Source of the DNA: Macrostomum hystrix
Taxonomy: Eukaryota > Platyhelminthes > Macrostomidae
DNA length: 64,000 nucleotides
Assembly (NCBI GenBank): GCA_950097015.1
Contig: CATNEN010000005.1
Span: forward strand, 4,145,501 to 4,209,500
Direction: 5' to 3'
Each line of letters opens with the position of its first letter. Within the stretch, counting starts at the first letter, position 1. Both the position numbers and the translations under genes were made by a program. The notes under the pieces were generated by a model. That model made no database searches and had not been told where the DNA came from. It saw only the letters and a program-made list of their open reading frames with translations. This document shows positions 35,619 to 47,256 of this stretch, piece by piece.

Positions 35619-38600
35619 TGCTGAAGTATTTGTTGCGTCTGGGCAACAATAGAAGTGGAGGCAGCGACAGGCAGTGTTGTCACTGATTGAATCGGCGTGG
35701 CGGCTGCAAAAAATTGTTGTGCAATCGGTTGCTGCTGCTGCAAAAGCGGCGGCTGCAGCTGCTGATTTGAAACACTCTGCTTTGTCTGCTTCGCGCGCAA
35801 TTGCTGGTGCTGCGGCTGCTGCTGCGGCTGCTGTGAACTCTCGGACGCTTTCGTTTTTATAACCGGCTGAGGCGACAGTTGCGGCGGTTCCGGCGGCGGC
35901 TGCGGTGAAGGTGGCGATGACGCTAGCTGCTGCTGCTGCTTGGCCGAGTTCGGGCTGGTGGCGATGGTCTGGCCGCACCGAGCCTGCAGCTCTCGCTCGC
36001 TGCTCAACGCTCGCTCGAGAATGCCTTCGGCGGTGGCTGAGGTCAGGTGGGATGGCGTAGTGCGCGGCTGCGAAACAAAAAGAAACAAGGAGTTCACCTA
36101 GCAGCTTCTGCAGTCACACAGTTCAACAAGCTACTGTTGCGAAATATTTACTGAACATGCTACTGACATTGGTTCGCATAAAACTACGGGAATATATTTT
36201 TAAGTCTAAAAGTTGATAAATATATATTTAAGTCCTTCAAGACAAGGATGGTCGCTTGTCAAACACTCGGAGAAATACCAACTTAAATTGTAGCTTCGAT
36301 ACCAGTTAAGACTCTAGCTTCGATACCAGTTAAGACTCTAGCTTCGATACCAGTTTAAATTCTAGCTTCGATACCAGTTAAGACTCTAGCTTCAATACCA
36401 GTTAAGACTATAGCTACGATACCAGTTAAGACTCTAGCTTCGATACCAGTTAAGACTCTAGCTTCGGTACCAGTTAAGTATCTAGCTTCGATACCAGTTA
36501 AGAATCTAGCTTCGATGCCAGTTAAGATCATAGCTTCGATACCAGTTAAGACTCTAGCTCCGATACCAGTTTCAATTCTAGCTTCGATACAAATTAACAT
36601 TTTCGGTCCATGGACTGAACAGCTGTACACAAGTTGGTCTACTTATCATTTCTATAATATTCAATATATAATTTAACTAGTCATGACCAATGTAAAATGT
36701 TATCTTTTTAGATTCTTGCCAACACCACTTCGATTCTGATATCGTAGCATCTACAGGTTGACGTGGTTTTTTAAAATTCAGCTTTCAATAATCTTCAAAT
36801 AATCCTTCGCAAACCCAGCTTAGCAAATTATTTCCAAAAGCAATTCGTAATCCCAATTTTTTGTCGTTGGAAACTTAAAAGGAATCTTAAAAGAATGAGA
36901 TGTTTTCAAAAAACGAACGAGACTTTGAGCAAGCTGAGAAGGCTTCTGAAGCGGGCCCAGTTTGACGAATCAAGAAATCGCAGGTGAAAAAATTATTTCA
37001 GCTAGCGGCTCCTTTGGCTGCTGGCGAACCGACAAACAGGCGAGGCGTTGAGCACCTGCTCATTCTTCTCGGGTTCTAAATCATCTGTATTGATTTTTCC
37101 AGTTGCCTCTAGCTGGTGTTTAGGATCTGGACAACAAGAAAATTGGTGCAATTTTCATCCTATTCCCAGCCGAAGCTTCTACCCCTGGTTCGCCTCATAC
37201 GAGTAATTTAAGGGGAGGTTGCGCATAGCGCCAGATGCGCAAGATTTGAGTAGTTTCTTGCTAGCAGGGAACGTCCGTTAGGAGGCTTGTTTTTTATGCT
37301 TTCAACCTTTAACATTAGAAATAATAACTATAGAAGTTTGAGTTGTGACTGTTATCGAAGCTAGAATTGTGACTGGTACCGAAGCTAGAATTGTGACTGT
37401 TATCGAAGCTAGAATTGTGACTGGAATCGAAGCTTGAATTATGACTAGTATTAAGCTTGAACTATGACTAGTATCGAAGCTAGAATTGTGACTGGAATCG
37501 AAGCTTGAACTGTAACCAGTATCGAAGCTTGAACTGTAACCAGTATCGAAGCTTGAACTGTAACCAGTATCGAAGCTTGAACTGTAACCAGTATCGAAGC
37601 TTGAACTGTAACCAGTATCGAAGCTTGAACTGTAACCAGTATCGAAGCTTGAACTGTAACCAGTATCGAAGCTTGAACTGTAACCAGTATCGAAGCTTGA
37701 ACTGTAACCAGTATCGAAGCTTGAACTGTAACCAGTATCGAAGCTTGAACTGTAACCAGTATCGAAGCTTGAACTGTAACCAGTATCGAAGCTTGAACTG
37801 TAACCAGTATCGAAGCTTGAACTGTAACCAGTATCGAAGCTTGAACTGTAACCAGTATCGAAGCTTGAACTGTAACCAGTATCGAAGCTTGAACTGTAAC
37901 CAGTATCGAAGCTAGAATTTTAATAGTATCGAAGCTGGATGGAATCCGCGTCAGATCGGATTCAAGCAACGCCGCGACCTGCGGTCATGTCGCCAGTGAC
38001 TTTTGACTCTTTGTTGAAACTGGACAAGTGTATAAACTTTTCATCTCTCCTATTAGAGATTGACATTCCCTACCGTTTTCGCCGTCGTCTCCGCTGGAAG
38101 TCCGCCGTGTTTTCTACCGTTGCGTCGGCAGGCCTTCAGGTAGGTCCGCACTCGTTTTCTGGCCCGATCGAACAGCTCCGGAAACTGTCTCTCGCACGCG
38201 TCCAAAATGCCGTTGAGCTTGTCCTTGGGCTGCTTGGAGATCGGCACCATTCGGTCCATGTTATCGTCTACGAAGAACCTGACGAAGAGCTGTTTGAAAA
38301 AGTCTAAATTGGTTAATTGTAAAGAGTTTCTCATACCCAAGAGCAGAACCAATGGCTCACATTGAAGGCCTTGACGCGCTCTTCGTCGACCACAGCCGCG
38401 CTGTCAGCGCTACTTTGCGGCTCTTCATCATCCTCTTCTTCTTCTTCCTCTTCCTCGTCCTCGTCGGGATCTTCGCAATCCTTTTTGATTGATTTCTTTG
38501 CCTCCTTGGCGTCCAGAGCGGCATTGGAGCACTGCGAAAGCGATGAAAGCGTTGACGAAAAATAGGATCTCAAAGCCAAATCGAAAAACGCACAATGGAC

Positions 38601-38940
38601 ATCTCACCTGAGCTTGCCCAGTCTCGCCATGCTCTTCCTTGGAGCCGCTGTGTTTGCGCTTTCTTGACGATACGTCTCCATTGACATTTGGCGTCTCGCC
38701 GGCCTTAGTCTGATCCTGGCGACCACTCAAATCAATGGCTGGGGGCTCAATGTTCTCAGGAATTGAAGTATCTTTAACTTTGTCGACTGTCTCGATTGTG
38801 TTATCTACCGGGGCCTCTAGCGCTACTGCCGGTGCGTCGGCGGCAGCCGTGGTGGCAGCGGCTGCGGCAGCGGAGTTTCGAGTTCGACAACGAGCACCTT
38901 GCGATCGAGGCTTCATCGCGCTCGTGTTGGCGTTGCGCAT
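34147..38940 (-). CDS. NOL4-like: NOL4-like nuclear protein (5 coding exons)
   Basis: The coding exons on the minus strand are 38608-38940, 38361-38531, 38074-38289, 35261-36067 and 34147-34305. All joins are phase 0 and the product is 561 residues. Residues 1-111 are Ala-rich and carry a basic [11 protein letters not shown] likely nuclear-localisation stretch. Residues 112-168 include a Glu/Asp run. Residues 169-240 contain [20 protein letters not shown], then [14 protein letters not shown] and RTYLKACRR. With [16 protein letters not shown] at about 243-258, this is the diagnostic block of nucleolar protein 4 and NOL4L. The C-terminus has [17 protein letters not shown]. Long Gln and Ala runs lie between. 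An AG acceptor sits only a few bases before the ATG, so a separate 5' non-coding exon is expected; a donor with GTGAGTATAG just left of 39617 is a candidate. The family is nuclear and its molecular role is poorly known. Confidence 0.87.
34385..35155. repeat. 21-bp minisatellite (TGCTACCATTGGTCTGAGTGA)
   Basis: About 37 copies of a 21-bp unit in the last intron of the NOL4-like gene. Variation is limited to GGTTTGAG versus GGTCTGAG and GATG versus CATG. The array ends about 105 bases before the exon at 35261. Confidence 0.97.
36290..36600. repeat. 24-bp minisatellite B (ACCAGTTAAGACTCTAGCTTCGAT)
   Basis: About 13 copies of a 24-bp unit near the 3' end of NOL4-like intron 3. It shares AGCTTCGATACCAG with arrays A and C. 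Confidence 0.93.
37340..37930. repeat. 24-bp minisatellite C (inverted relative of A and B)
   Basis: About 24 copies, almost perfect in the middle (TATCGAAGCTTGAACTGTAACCAG). The left edge has older variants whose reverse complement matches array A closely (ACCAGTCACAATTCTAGCTTCG). It lies in the same intron as array B but inverted, so the intron transcript could fold back on itself. Confidence 0.95.
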
Positions 38941-40189
38941 TATTCGACTGAAATTAAAACGAACAAGAAAGGGTTTGAAACAATATTAAAACAGTCGAGC
39001 AGACAGGTAAATTGACGGTGCACTGTCGGACGTTGGTTGGTGGTCGGGTCGTACGAGCTGCTGCGCCGGCGCGTTTTGCCACTAAAAATTGAGGCGATAC
39101 AGGAAAGAGGAGGGACCGGCAGACCAAAGCTTGGGAGGGGGGTGCAGACTTGGGCTGGGCCAGGCGCACTGGAGGTCGCCTCCTTTCTCCCAACCTCAGA
39201 GCCCAGGTTCCCAACCCCCCGGTCGCTTTTTTCTCGCGCCCCCTCCACCCGGCCCTTTCCAAGCAAGGATTCCGGGGATTCGCTCTCGAGTGTGTCGCCG
39301 GGGAGCCCAGAAACTCCCCCCTCTCTCTCGCCTTCTCTCTGTGTCTCCTAGCTCCTAACAACGCACCCCACTCTCCTATCCGCAACCCAACGCGACTGGG
39401 AGGGGAAATGAGGGAAGAGAGAGAGAGGGGCAGCCCGCGGGTAGTAGTTGGACCCACCCACTAGGGGGGGGTCGGTTGGTGCACACGCCGTCCTATATAC
39501 TTCCTCTGTGTGTCTCACAGCCCGCCGCCTTGCCCTCCCGACAGTTGTCGCCCAAAATCCTCAGCCGCGCACACACAGGCGCACGCAGGCATACACAAAG
39601 AATCCACTATACTCACCAAGGGGCGCACAGCATTGGAGGAAAGGAAAAGGGGTCTGTAGCTGGAGTAGCAATGCGTCTCTCGCAATGCACCCCTTTTTGA
39701 GTGCCAGTCGTTATAAATGCAAACTTGGAGGGCCCCTTAAAGCCCATGACTTCCAGTAGGGAATTTCCACGGATTTATCCCTATAGCATCTTCCTCATTC
39801 AGTGCTGATGTAGTGGCGTTTGCAGATCAGTAAAATGGGACTCCCGGCTCTACACCCCCTCCTTTAGCTCACCTTCTTCCCACCCTACCTGGCTTTTGTA
39901 TACATATGTTTGACCCGCATTTTTCAAACTGAACGTTTTGGTTTCCTTCTCGTATTCTATAGGAGATGGAGACAGAAAACTAGACTCTACAACTAGAGAC
40001 TTTGAGTCCGACTGGTACACCTTTGGAGTCATCTCAAAGGATGAATCTATAGGGATTTCTAAATACAACTATAGCTTAATTTGCTGATCAAATAATTATG
40101 TAAAAATTTTTTCTTCGATTATTTGTTTTTCTTTAACACAGATCGATCGAATTCGTTGAAAGAACTGAAAATTGAATCTTTGATCTGAG
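38941..40189. other. GC-rich 5' region of the NOL4-like gene
   Basis: GC content rises at about 39000-39700. A minus-strand splice-donor-like GTGAGTATAG lies just left of 39617 and could end a 5' non-coding exon that splices to the acceptor just above 38940. Open frames here on both strands look like by-products of base composition. From 39700 to 40190 I see nothing I can name. Confidence 0.4.
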
Positions 40190-40445
40190 AGGGAGGGAGT
40201 GAGAGGGAGAGGGAGAGAGAGGGAGAGAGTGGGAGAGGGAGAAGGGAGAAAGAGACAGGGAGAAGGAGAGAAGGAGAAAAAGAGAGAAAAAAGGAGAGAG
40301 GAAGAGAGTAAGAGTGAGAAAGAGAGAGGAAGAGAGAGTGCGTGAGAGACTTGAGAGAGGGAGAACGAGAGAGACAAAGAGAGAGAGGGAGGGAGGGAGG
40401 GAGTGAAGGGAGCAGAGAGGAATATAGAAAGCGAGAGTAGAAGAA
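40190..40445. repeat. GA-rich polypurine tract
   Basis: Degenerate GAGAGGGA/GAAGGAGA units, purine on the plus strand. Confidence 0.9.
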
Positions 40446-41029
40446 TAGAATAATTCAAGTAAGCTAGGCAGTGCCCACAACGAGCTTTACCTTTATTAAT
40501 TCTCCCACACTTCCATAAGCCGACCCTGGTGGGCGGGGAGGCGCACGGGGTGGAGACTAGTAGGAGAAAGAATAGACTAGCGAGAATAGACTGGGATGAA
40601 AAAAGGGGAGCAGCCAGTGGGAGTTGGCGGATTTAGTCCGGATGGCGGAGGGGAAATAAGGGGACGAAAGGCTGGGAGGGCGGACTTCAGTTCCCAGATC
40701 CCCAGTCTCCAGCTCAGCTCCCCGTCCAGACCCCCATTCAGCCAAGAGGGGGTGCGGCTGGTTGCTGCCGTTAAGGTTTGCCTGGGCGAGGAGCGACTGC
40801 AGTCGATGCAAGTCGAAACACACACACTAAAAAGCCTCACCGTCTATCCGAAAGCCTGCTCAACGGGGAGGGCAAGCGGGACGATGGGGCGCGGTGACTC
40901 TGGACTATCCCTACCGCCCTTCATTTTCTTCTCTCTCTCGCAATACCCTCCTTATTTTAGGCTGACCTGCCTGAGTGGGCCAGCTCAGATTTTTCTACGT
41001 TTTCCCTCTTTTATCGTCCGACATGAATC
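40446..41029. other. GC-rich non-coding block
   Basis: GC-rich DNA with several GGGAGG runs. It resembles the block at 39.0-39.5 kb in composition. It may be an upstream promoter region, but no exon can be supported. Confidence 0.3.
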
Positions 41030-42450
41030 TTCCCAAACTAGAATCTTCCGAAACTAGAATCTTCACAAACTAAAATCTTTCTTAACTAGAATCTTCCTAG
41101 ACTAGAAACTTCAGAAACTTCCCAAAATAGAATCTTCCCAAACTAGAATCTTCCCAAACTAGAATCTTCCCAAATTAGAATCTTCCAAAACTAGAAACTT
41201 GCCAAACTAGAAACTTCCCAAAATAGAATCTTCCTAAACTAGAATCTTCCAAAACTAGAATCTTCCCAAAATAGAATCTTCCTAAACTAGAATCTTCCAA
41301 AACTAGAATCTTCCCAAACTAGAAACTTGCCAAAATAGAATCTTCCTAAACTAGAATCTTCCAAAACTAGAATCTTCCAAAACTAGAATCTTCCCAAACT
41401 AGAAACTTGCCAAAATAGAATCTTCCTAAACTAGAATCTTCCAAAACTAGAATCTTCCCAAACTAGAAACTTGCCAAACTAGAATCTTCCTAAACTAGAA
41501 ACTTCCAAAACTAGAATCTTCCCAAACTAGAAACTTCCCAAAAAAGAATCTTCCTAAACTAGAAACTTCCCAAACTAGAAACTTGCCAAAATAGAATCTT
41601 CCTAAACTAGAATCTTCCAAAACTAGAATCTTCCAAAACTAGAATCTTCCCAAACTAGAAACTTGCCAAAATAGAATCTTCCTAAACTAGAATCTTCCTA
41701 AACTAGAAACTTCCAAAACTAGAATCTTCCCAAACTAGAAACTTGCCAAACTAGAAGCTTTCCAAAATAGAATCTTCCTAAACTAGAATCTTCCAAAACT
41801 AGAAACTTCCCAAAATAGAACCTTCCTAAACTAGAATCTTCCCAAACTAGAAACTTCCCAAAATAGAATCTTCCTAAACTAGAAACTTCCAAAACTAGAA
41901 TCTTCCCAAACTAGAAACTTGCCAAACTAGAAACTTTCCAAAATAGAATCTTCCTAAACTAGAATCTTCCCAAACTAGAAACTTCCTAAACTAGAATCTT
42001 CCTAAACTAGAATCTTCCTAAACTAGAAACTTCCAAAACTAGAATCTTCCCAAACTAGAAACTTGCCAAACTAGAAGCTTTCCAAAATAGAATCTTCCTA
42101 AACTAGAATCTTCCAAAACTAGAAACTTCCCAAAATAGAACCTTCCTAAACTAGAATCTTCCCAAACTAGAAACTTCCCAAAATAGAACCTTCCTAAACT
42201 AGAAACTTCCAAAACTAGAATCTTCCCAAACTAGAAACTTTCCAAAATAGAATCTTCCAAAATAGAATCTTCCTAAACTAGAATCTTCCCAAACTAGAAA
42301 CTTCCTAAACTAGAATCTTCCTAAACTAGAAACTTGCCAAACTAGAATCTTCCCAAACTAGAATCTTCCCAAACTAGAAACTTGCCAAACTAGAATCTTC
42401 CTAAACTAGAAACTTGCCAAACTAGAATCTTCGAAAATTAGACTTTTACC
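41030..42450. repeat. 16-bp minisatellite (CCCAAACTAGAATCTT)
   Basis: About 88 copies of a 16-bp unit. ATCTTCC alternates with AACTTCC or AACTTGCC in repeated blocks, giving a higher-order pattern. It is an inverted relative of the 17.2-17.6 kb array (shared AGAATCTTCC). Confidence 0.96.
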
Positions 42451-42987
42451 AAACCAGAAGATTACAAATGATAACATCAGTCTTTCATTCCAGTACTAAG
42501 TACTTCCAGTTAATCATTCTTGATTAACTAAGTAAACAATTTTTTTATAATGAAAACTTATTACATTTATAATTTAGCCTTAATAATTATGACGCAAAAA
42601 ATTAAAAACACATGTGACCGATGCTACTATAAGTATGGACATAACAAAATCGACACAAATTTTGGCTCTCACTTGCTATAAAAAATTGAAGCATTAATTA
42701 GCAAAAACCGTTTTTAGAAAAGCAGACAAGTCTGTTTTTTAAACTGTTGGGCTATTTGTACAGCTACAGCTGTAGCTGCAATTTTCCTCGAGCATGGAGA
42801 TTCGAACTCCCGACCTCTCTATCAGAAGGGCGATGCACTTACCACGGGACTACAAACTACCAATGCGCATATTTTAACCGTGGATATTGAAAAGCATTGG
42901 AATACGGTAAGTGTGCACACGCCGAATAAATATAAATTCGTTACATCAGCTAATCAAACGTCATTGTTGCATTATAGCTCACAATGA
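42451..42987. other. 3' flank of ankyrin-caspase gene A with a tRNA-like segment
   Basis: Mostly AT-rich. At 42783-42855, read on the minus strand, a tRNA-like stretch shows TGGTAAGTGC (A-box-like) and GAGTTCGAATC (B-box-like). The anticodon stem does not pair, so I take it as a SINE head or tRNA relic. Confidence 0.4.
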
Positions 42988-45564
42988 TTATAATGCTTCA
43001 TCCGGATTCAAGGACACTCGCTTGGTCAGCCTGCTCTGCCTGTCCACAACTGAGTGATAGAAAACATGTTTCTTGCCCTCCTTTTTCCCGGGAATGGCCT
43101 GGCTAGTGATGCCCTCGTTAACGGCTAGAATCATGCCCTCGAGGTCTTCGTTCTCGTATCGACTCTCAATCACGTCGCAGAGAGTCTGGATGAAGATGGA
43201 GCCTCTGTCGGGACTCCTGTAGGCCGGCGAGTCCTCCGTGTTGGCGAAGCAGATGAGAAAGTCGCTCTCGTTTGGAATGAAGCTCGCGTCTTTCACTGGC
43301 ACGTCGCCATCGCGTTGAATGCACACCGACGATGCGCGCTCGGCCTCAAGGTGTGAGCGCACCGCCACCTGTTCGACACTGCCGCGACAGGCCTGCAAGA
43401 AGAACAGCTTCGGCTTTCGATCCAAGCCGTAGCACTTGCTTGGTTGAAACAGCATGGTCAGCTCTTTGATCATCTGGAACTGGCCGTCGCGACCATAGAT
43501 GGCGCCGTTGGTTCCGTGAGCCATGAGGAAGCAGACGAGAGTGCCGTATCTACTGTGGTTTAGCTGAGCGATCTTCGACAGCTCCCAAAAGATTTCTTTG
43601 CCCGTGAGATTTCGCCTGACCGTAACTTTGAAGCGCAAAGATTCGAAAAGCTTTTCAACTCGCATCACATCCAGCTCGGAGCCTGTGCGATTGGAAAACT
43701 GCGATTCCTTGTCGTAGATTTCGATATTGATAATTACACAATGACCCTGTGGGTCCCTCACAGGATAATAACGAATTGAAGTCCTGAAAAAAGAAAAGTT
43801 TTACAGAACAGATAAATGTTTTTTGAAAAGCTCTACTTTTCTTGCTCTAGGCTTACATCGTCTGTGACCTCATCAGCAGTTTTGTCGGTTCTCGTGTCAT
43901 TGGTGGTGGATTTAACCTGCAATTAATTGCAACCAACCGTTATGAGAAAGCAATGACGTTGACTACTGACTTACCTACGTCCTTACTTACTCGACGCTTG
44001 ATATCTGTCTGATGAAGCTCTTAGAACGAGGCACAGGTTCTGCTAGATCCTCTGCTCCTCCGATCTCCTCTTCCGAGAAGTCATCGTCGGAGTCGAGGCT
44101 AAAGGAAATAGAAAGAGTTAATGAAGACACAAATCGCAAAGCTCTAGAGCCAAAAATGAATCTATAATTTCATTCTTACTTGTCTGTCTTGAAGCCGCGC
44201 TTCGCGGTTGACCTACAATCGAGCAGAATAAACATATGCGAATCAAGTAACTCAGGAGACAAGTCCTTTGCAATCAACAATTTAGCGAATATAGCCAGCT
44301 GAAAAACGAATGTAATTCACCAGTTTCTCAGCAGTTGCACAATGTCCCAGTGTTCGTGCATCTCCGCCAAGGATTCGGCGGTGTCGCCGTCTATGTCTAG
44401 AGCGCCGGGGTCGCTGCCGAGTTGCAGCAGTTCGCTGGCAGCTTCCAGCTTTCCTTTCCAGCAAGCCAGCATCAGCGGTGTGCAGCCCAACTGTTTCTCT
44501 CTGGCCTCGAGATTCGCACTTGCGTTCGCTAATAGACGCAGTACAGCCAAATTGTTGGACTCGGCTGCCCAGTGCAGCGGAGTAAGTGCCTGCGGATCCC
44601 TGACGTTTTTGTCTGCGCCCAGGCTCAGCAGGAGTCGAACGCAGTCGGAGTGGCTCGATTTTGGTCCCGACTCGCCGCCCCAGGCAGCTCGCAACAGCGG
44701 AGTCTGGCCCCACTGGTCCCGACGGTTGACGTTCTGCCTGGTCGCTTGCTGGCGTAGTCGCTTCTCATCGCCCATTAGAGCCAGATTGCTCAGGGTGTTG
44801 GCCAGCTTTTGCAAGGTAGGCGGGGTGGGTGTCAAAATCTGAGCTTCTCTCAACCGAGATTCAATTTGAAACTTAAAGCGTCTCTAAACAAAAACAATTT
44901 ATCAGCAAAAAAAGTATAAATAAATTTTTAGGCACTCTCGGGAAAGTAAATTACAAAGTTAGGGAAACAACTCGCCAGGGCCGCCCTAGAGGACCAACCT
45001 CCAAGGCACAGTGAAGTGTACACAGCCTGACGATGAGAAAGTCAGGGCAGATGTACACACCTGTGTGAGGGGATGTCTGCGTGTCAGCGGAATGGGCAGA
45101 ATTGCCTCCTTCCTGGCTGCGGGTCTAGTGTCACCAAATGAGGTGCCATTGCCCGCAGCACTCCTACAATTATTATAATATTATTGCTTAGCGCTCCTTA
45201 AGTAATTAGTTTATTAAGAAACAAAAAATGTTCTTTTGCATTGCGAAAAATACGCTTTTGCTGCGAATCATGCCCTCAATTTACAGTAGCGCTAAATTTC
45301 TCGGTATTTTTAGCCCTAACCTCTCACAATGCCTGAAGTCGTATTCTCTAACCCCCCTAGTCGTTTGTCATCGCGTCTTTCGCAATTTAGGCTCAGTGCG
45401 AGGACATTCAGCCACAAGCATTTGGACGAACCGCATGTTTTGTGCCACACAGTTCGCTGGCAATAATAAAAATAACAGGCAAAAGTTTCTGAGAATATGG
45501 TACTGATGCTTACCTTCACATGTTCATCTGTCTGATTTACTTTGCTACGGCTTGATGAAGCCAT
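42988..45564 (-). CDS. ankyrin-repeat caspase A (6 exons)
   Basis: The exons on the minus strand are 45514-45564, 44321-44883, 44180-44212, 43991-44098, 43857-43916 and 42988-43783. The phases are 0, 2, 2, 2, 2 and the product is 536 residues. About four ankyrin repeats lie in residues 70-203 (for example WGQTPLLRAAW, LTPLHWAAESNNLAVLRLLA, CTPLMLACWKG). A linker rich in Asp/Glu follows at about 217-230. The caspase domain runs from about 276 (YYPVRDPQGHCVIIN) to the end. Catalytic His361 is in LMAHGTNG and Cys404 in FLQACRG. The small-subunit region has DFLICFANTEDSPAYR and FIQTLCDVIE, so the enzyme looks intact. It should be a cytosolic Asp-specific cysteine protease of the apoptotic type. 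Ankyrin repeats replace the usual CARD or DED prodomain. The caspase domain is in one exon, unlike gene B. Confidence 0.92.
44965..45190 (+). mobile_element. SINE family A, 5'-truncated copy
   Basis: Contains the family hairpin CCTGACGATGAGAAAGTCAGG, then the TCAGCGGAATGGGCAGAATT block, GGCTGCGGGTCTAGTGTCAC, and ends GCAGCACTCCTACAATTATT. The tRNA-like head seen in the fuller copies is missing. It lies in intron 1 of ankyrin-caspase A. Confidence 0.8.
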
Positions 45565-46065
45565 ACAGTGCAAAGTATAAAGGGATAAATCTCCACAGGA
45601 AACTGAAACTGATAAAGAAGTACTGGCCAGCGAATTCGTTGTTTGAAATTTCGAAACTAGCTTACGTTGTTACAGTACACTTTAAATAACCATTTTTAGG
45701 AACACAAGACTTTACGATTCTAATTCAAACTTAGACTCAGTGTAGCTAGTGGCTTCGTCCAAGTTGAGAACAATGGCATTTGAGCGAAGCATCGTAAGAG
45801 AGAGAGAGAGCTCTTATGTCAAGAAATAAACATAAAATGCACAATTGAGAGACTGCACAATGTCAGTGGAATGAGGGCTTAGGAAAAAAGTACAAAGTCC
45901 TAACAAAACCAACACGGATGGTCGAGTTATTAAATTTTCTGGCAAAGCATCCTCGAGAGGTTTTAGAGAGTGATTTTTCGTTGCAGTAATAAGTCCTTAT
46001 TACTAAATTGATAAGCAGTACGGTAAAACACGCAGTTGTAAGGTACTGACAATGCCTTCCAGTAC
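45565..46065. other. intergenic between the two ankyrin-caspase genes
   Basis: AT-rich sequence upstream of gene A. I see no supported exon. A TATA box could not be assigned with confidence. Confidence 0.3.
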
Positions 46066-46435
46066 AGCTGAAATATAAAAAAATTGCAGGAGGGCTGCGG
46101 GCCATGCCAAATCATTTGGTGACAGTCTAACCGCAGCCAGTTAGGACGCAATTCTGCCCATTTCGCTAACTCCTGAGCACACACGCACACAGATACTGTA
46201 CTCAGACACACACTTACTCAGGTGAGTACATCTGCCCTGACCTTCTCATCGTCAGGCAGTGTGCACTTTCACTGTGCCTTGGAGGTTGGCCCTCAAAGGC
46301 GTAAATTGCTTGACAAGCCCCCAAGCCTTCTCTCTGCGACAGCGTCCCAAATGAATGTGGCCTCGCCACGGAATCGAGCTCAGGGACCTTGGTGCGAGAG
46401 GCAGAGGCGTTAGACCATCCTGTCACTCAACCACC
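46066..46435 (-). mobile_element. SINE family A, near full-length copy
   Basis: Read on the minus strand it starts with a tRNA-like head (GTGGTTGAGTGACAGGATGG, later GAGCTCGATTCC as B-box) and continues through the family body. It ends GCAGCCCTCCTGCAATTTTT. Length is about 365 bp. It lies between the two ankyrin-caspase genes. Confidence 0.82.
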
Positions 46436-46859
46436 TTTTTACCTCCATCGTTCACCCACTTTAAAAATATTCCAGGTATTTTTTTTACATCAATTATCCT
46501 TCTTTACGGAGTTGTTGAGACACACATTTTTTATAAACAAACGCAAATCAGCTCCTACAGTTATGTATGTATTTCACATCTGAAAGAAATACATAAAGTC
46601 TTAAATTACTAAAAAACGAAAAAATGACGCACAGCAAAGAAATAGTGCTTGATTGAAAAGTCGTACACAAAGTGTGGCAATAATTGTTTTTCGAACACAC
46701 GAGACTTTGATCTTATACGAGTACATACTCGAGAAAATAATATCATTCAAAGAATGTACGAGCTAATATACGGTTATAATAGAAATAATAATTCAACGAG
46801 GCAGTATTACAGTGATTGCATTGTATTTTTTCACAGACTGATTTACCATACGGTTTAAT
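46436..46859. other. AT-rich intergenic sequence
   Basis: I see no supported gene. Confidence 0.3.
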
Positions 46860-47170
46860 GGGGCTAAGTGGCATAGCGTTAATGCGTAAACAAAGTTCTT
46901 AAGCTCGAATACATGGTGAGGCCACACTCATTTACATAGCTAAAGTCAGGACAATTGTACATCCCCGTTGGTGTTTGAGTTGATTATAATAATAATTGAT
47001 CACATCTGCCCCAATTGGGTCAGATGTGCAGCCGACAGCACAGCCGCAGCTATTGCGCGGTGCATCTGAAGGCAGCGAACGGCTGTTCAGTCCATGGACT
47101 GGGGGGACGCCACACCAACCGTGATGCGTAATAGCCCGTAGCCCTCCTGCAATTTTTATTTTATTCTACC
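46860..47170 (+). mobile_element. diverged SINE-like element with the shared 3' tail
   Basis: This ends TAGCCCTCCTGCAATTTTTA like family A and carries a GGTGAGGCCACACTCATTTA segment near its left side. The middle (TTCAGTCCATGGACTGGGGG) also recurs near 49743. It is probably a composite or older relative of family A. Confidence 0.5.
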
Positions 47171-47256
47171 GTATGGCTTAGATCAACCACCGTGACAGAG
47201 TTTTTCTAAACAAATAAAAAAGAATTGAATTTGCAAAACTAATACCGAAGCCTCCT

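Noticed and set aside
38053-38352. Upstream acceptor (TTTAG) for NOL4-like exon 3
   Set aside because: Using it would break the phase with the previous exon. The CAG at 38290-38292 gives a phase-0 join and a better family match.
39037-39464. Overlapping frames on both strands in the GC-rich block
   Set aside because: Several frames are open at once because of base composition. No domain, splice-phase or homology support was found.
42783-42855. tRNA gene on the minus strand
   Set aside because: A- and B-box-like text is present but the anticodon stem fails to pair. It is better read as a SINE head or relic.
45020-45045. Hammerhead-like GATGAG in the SINE hairpin
   Set aside because: The text is CTGACGATGAG, not CTGATGA, and it sits in the loop of a simple hairpin without the rest of the core.
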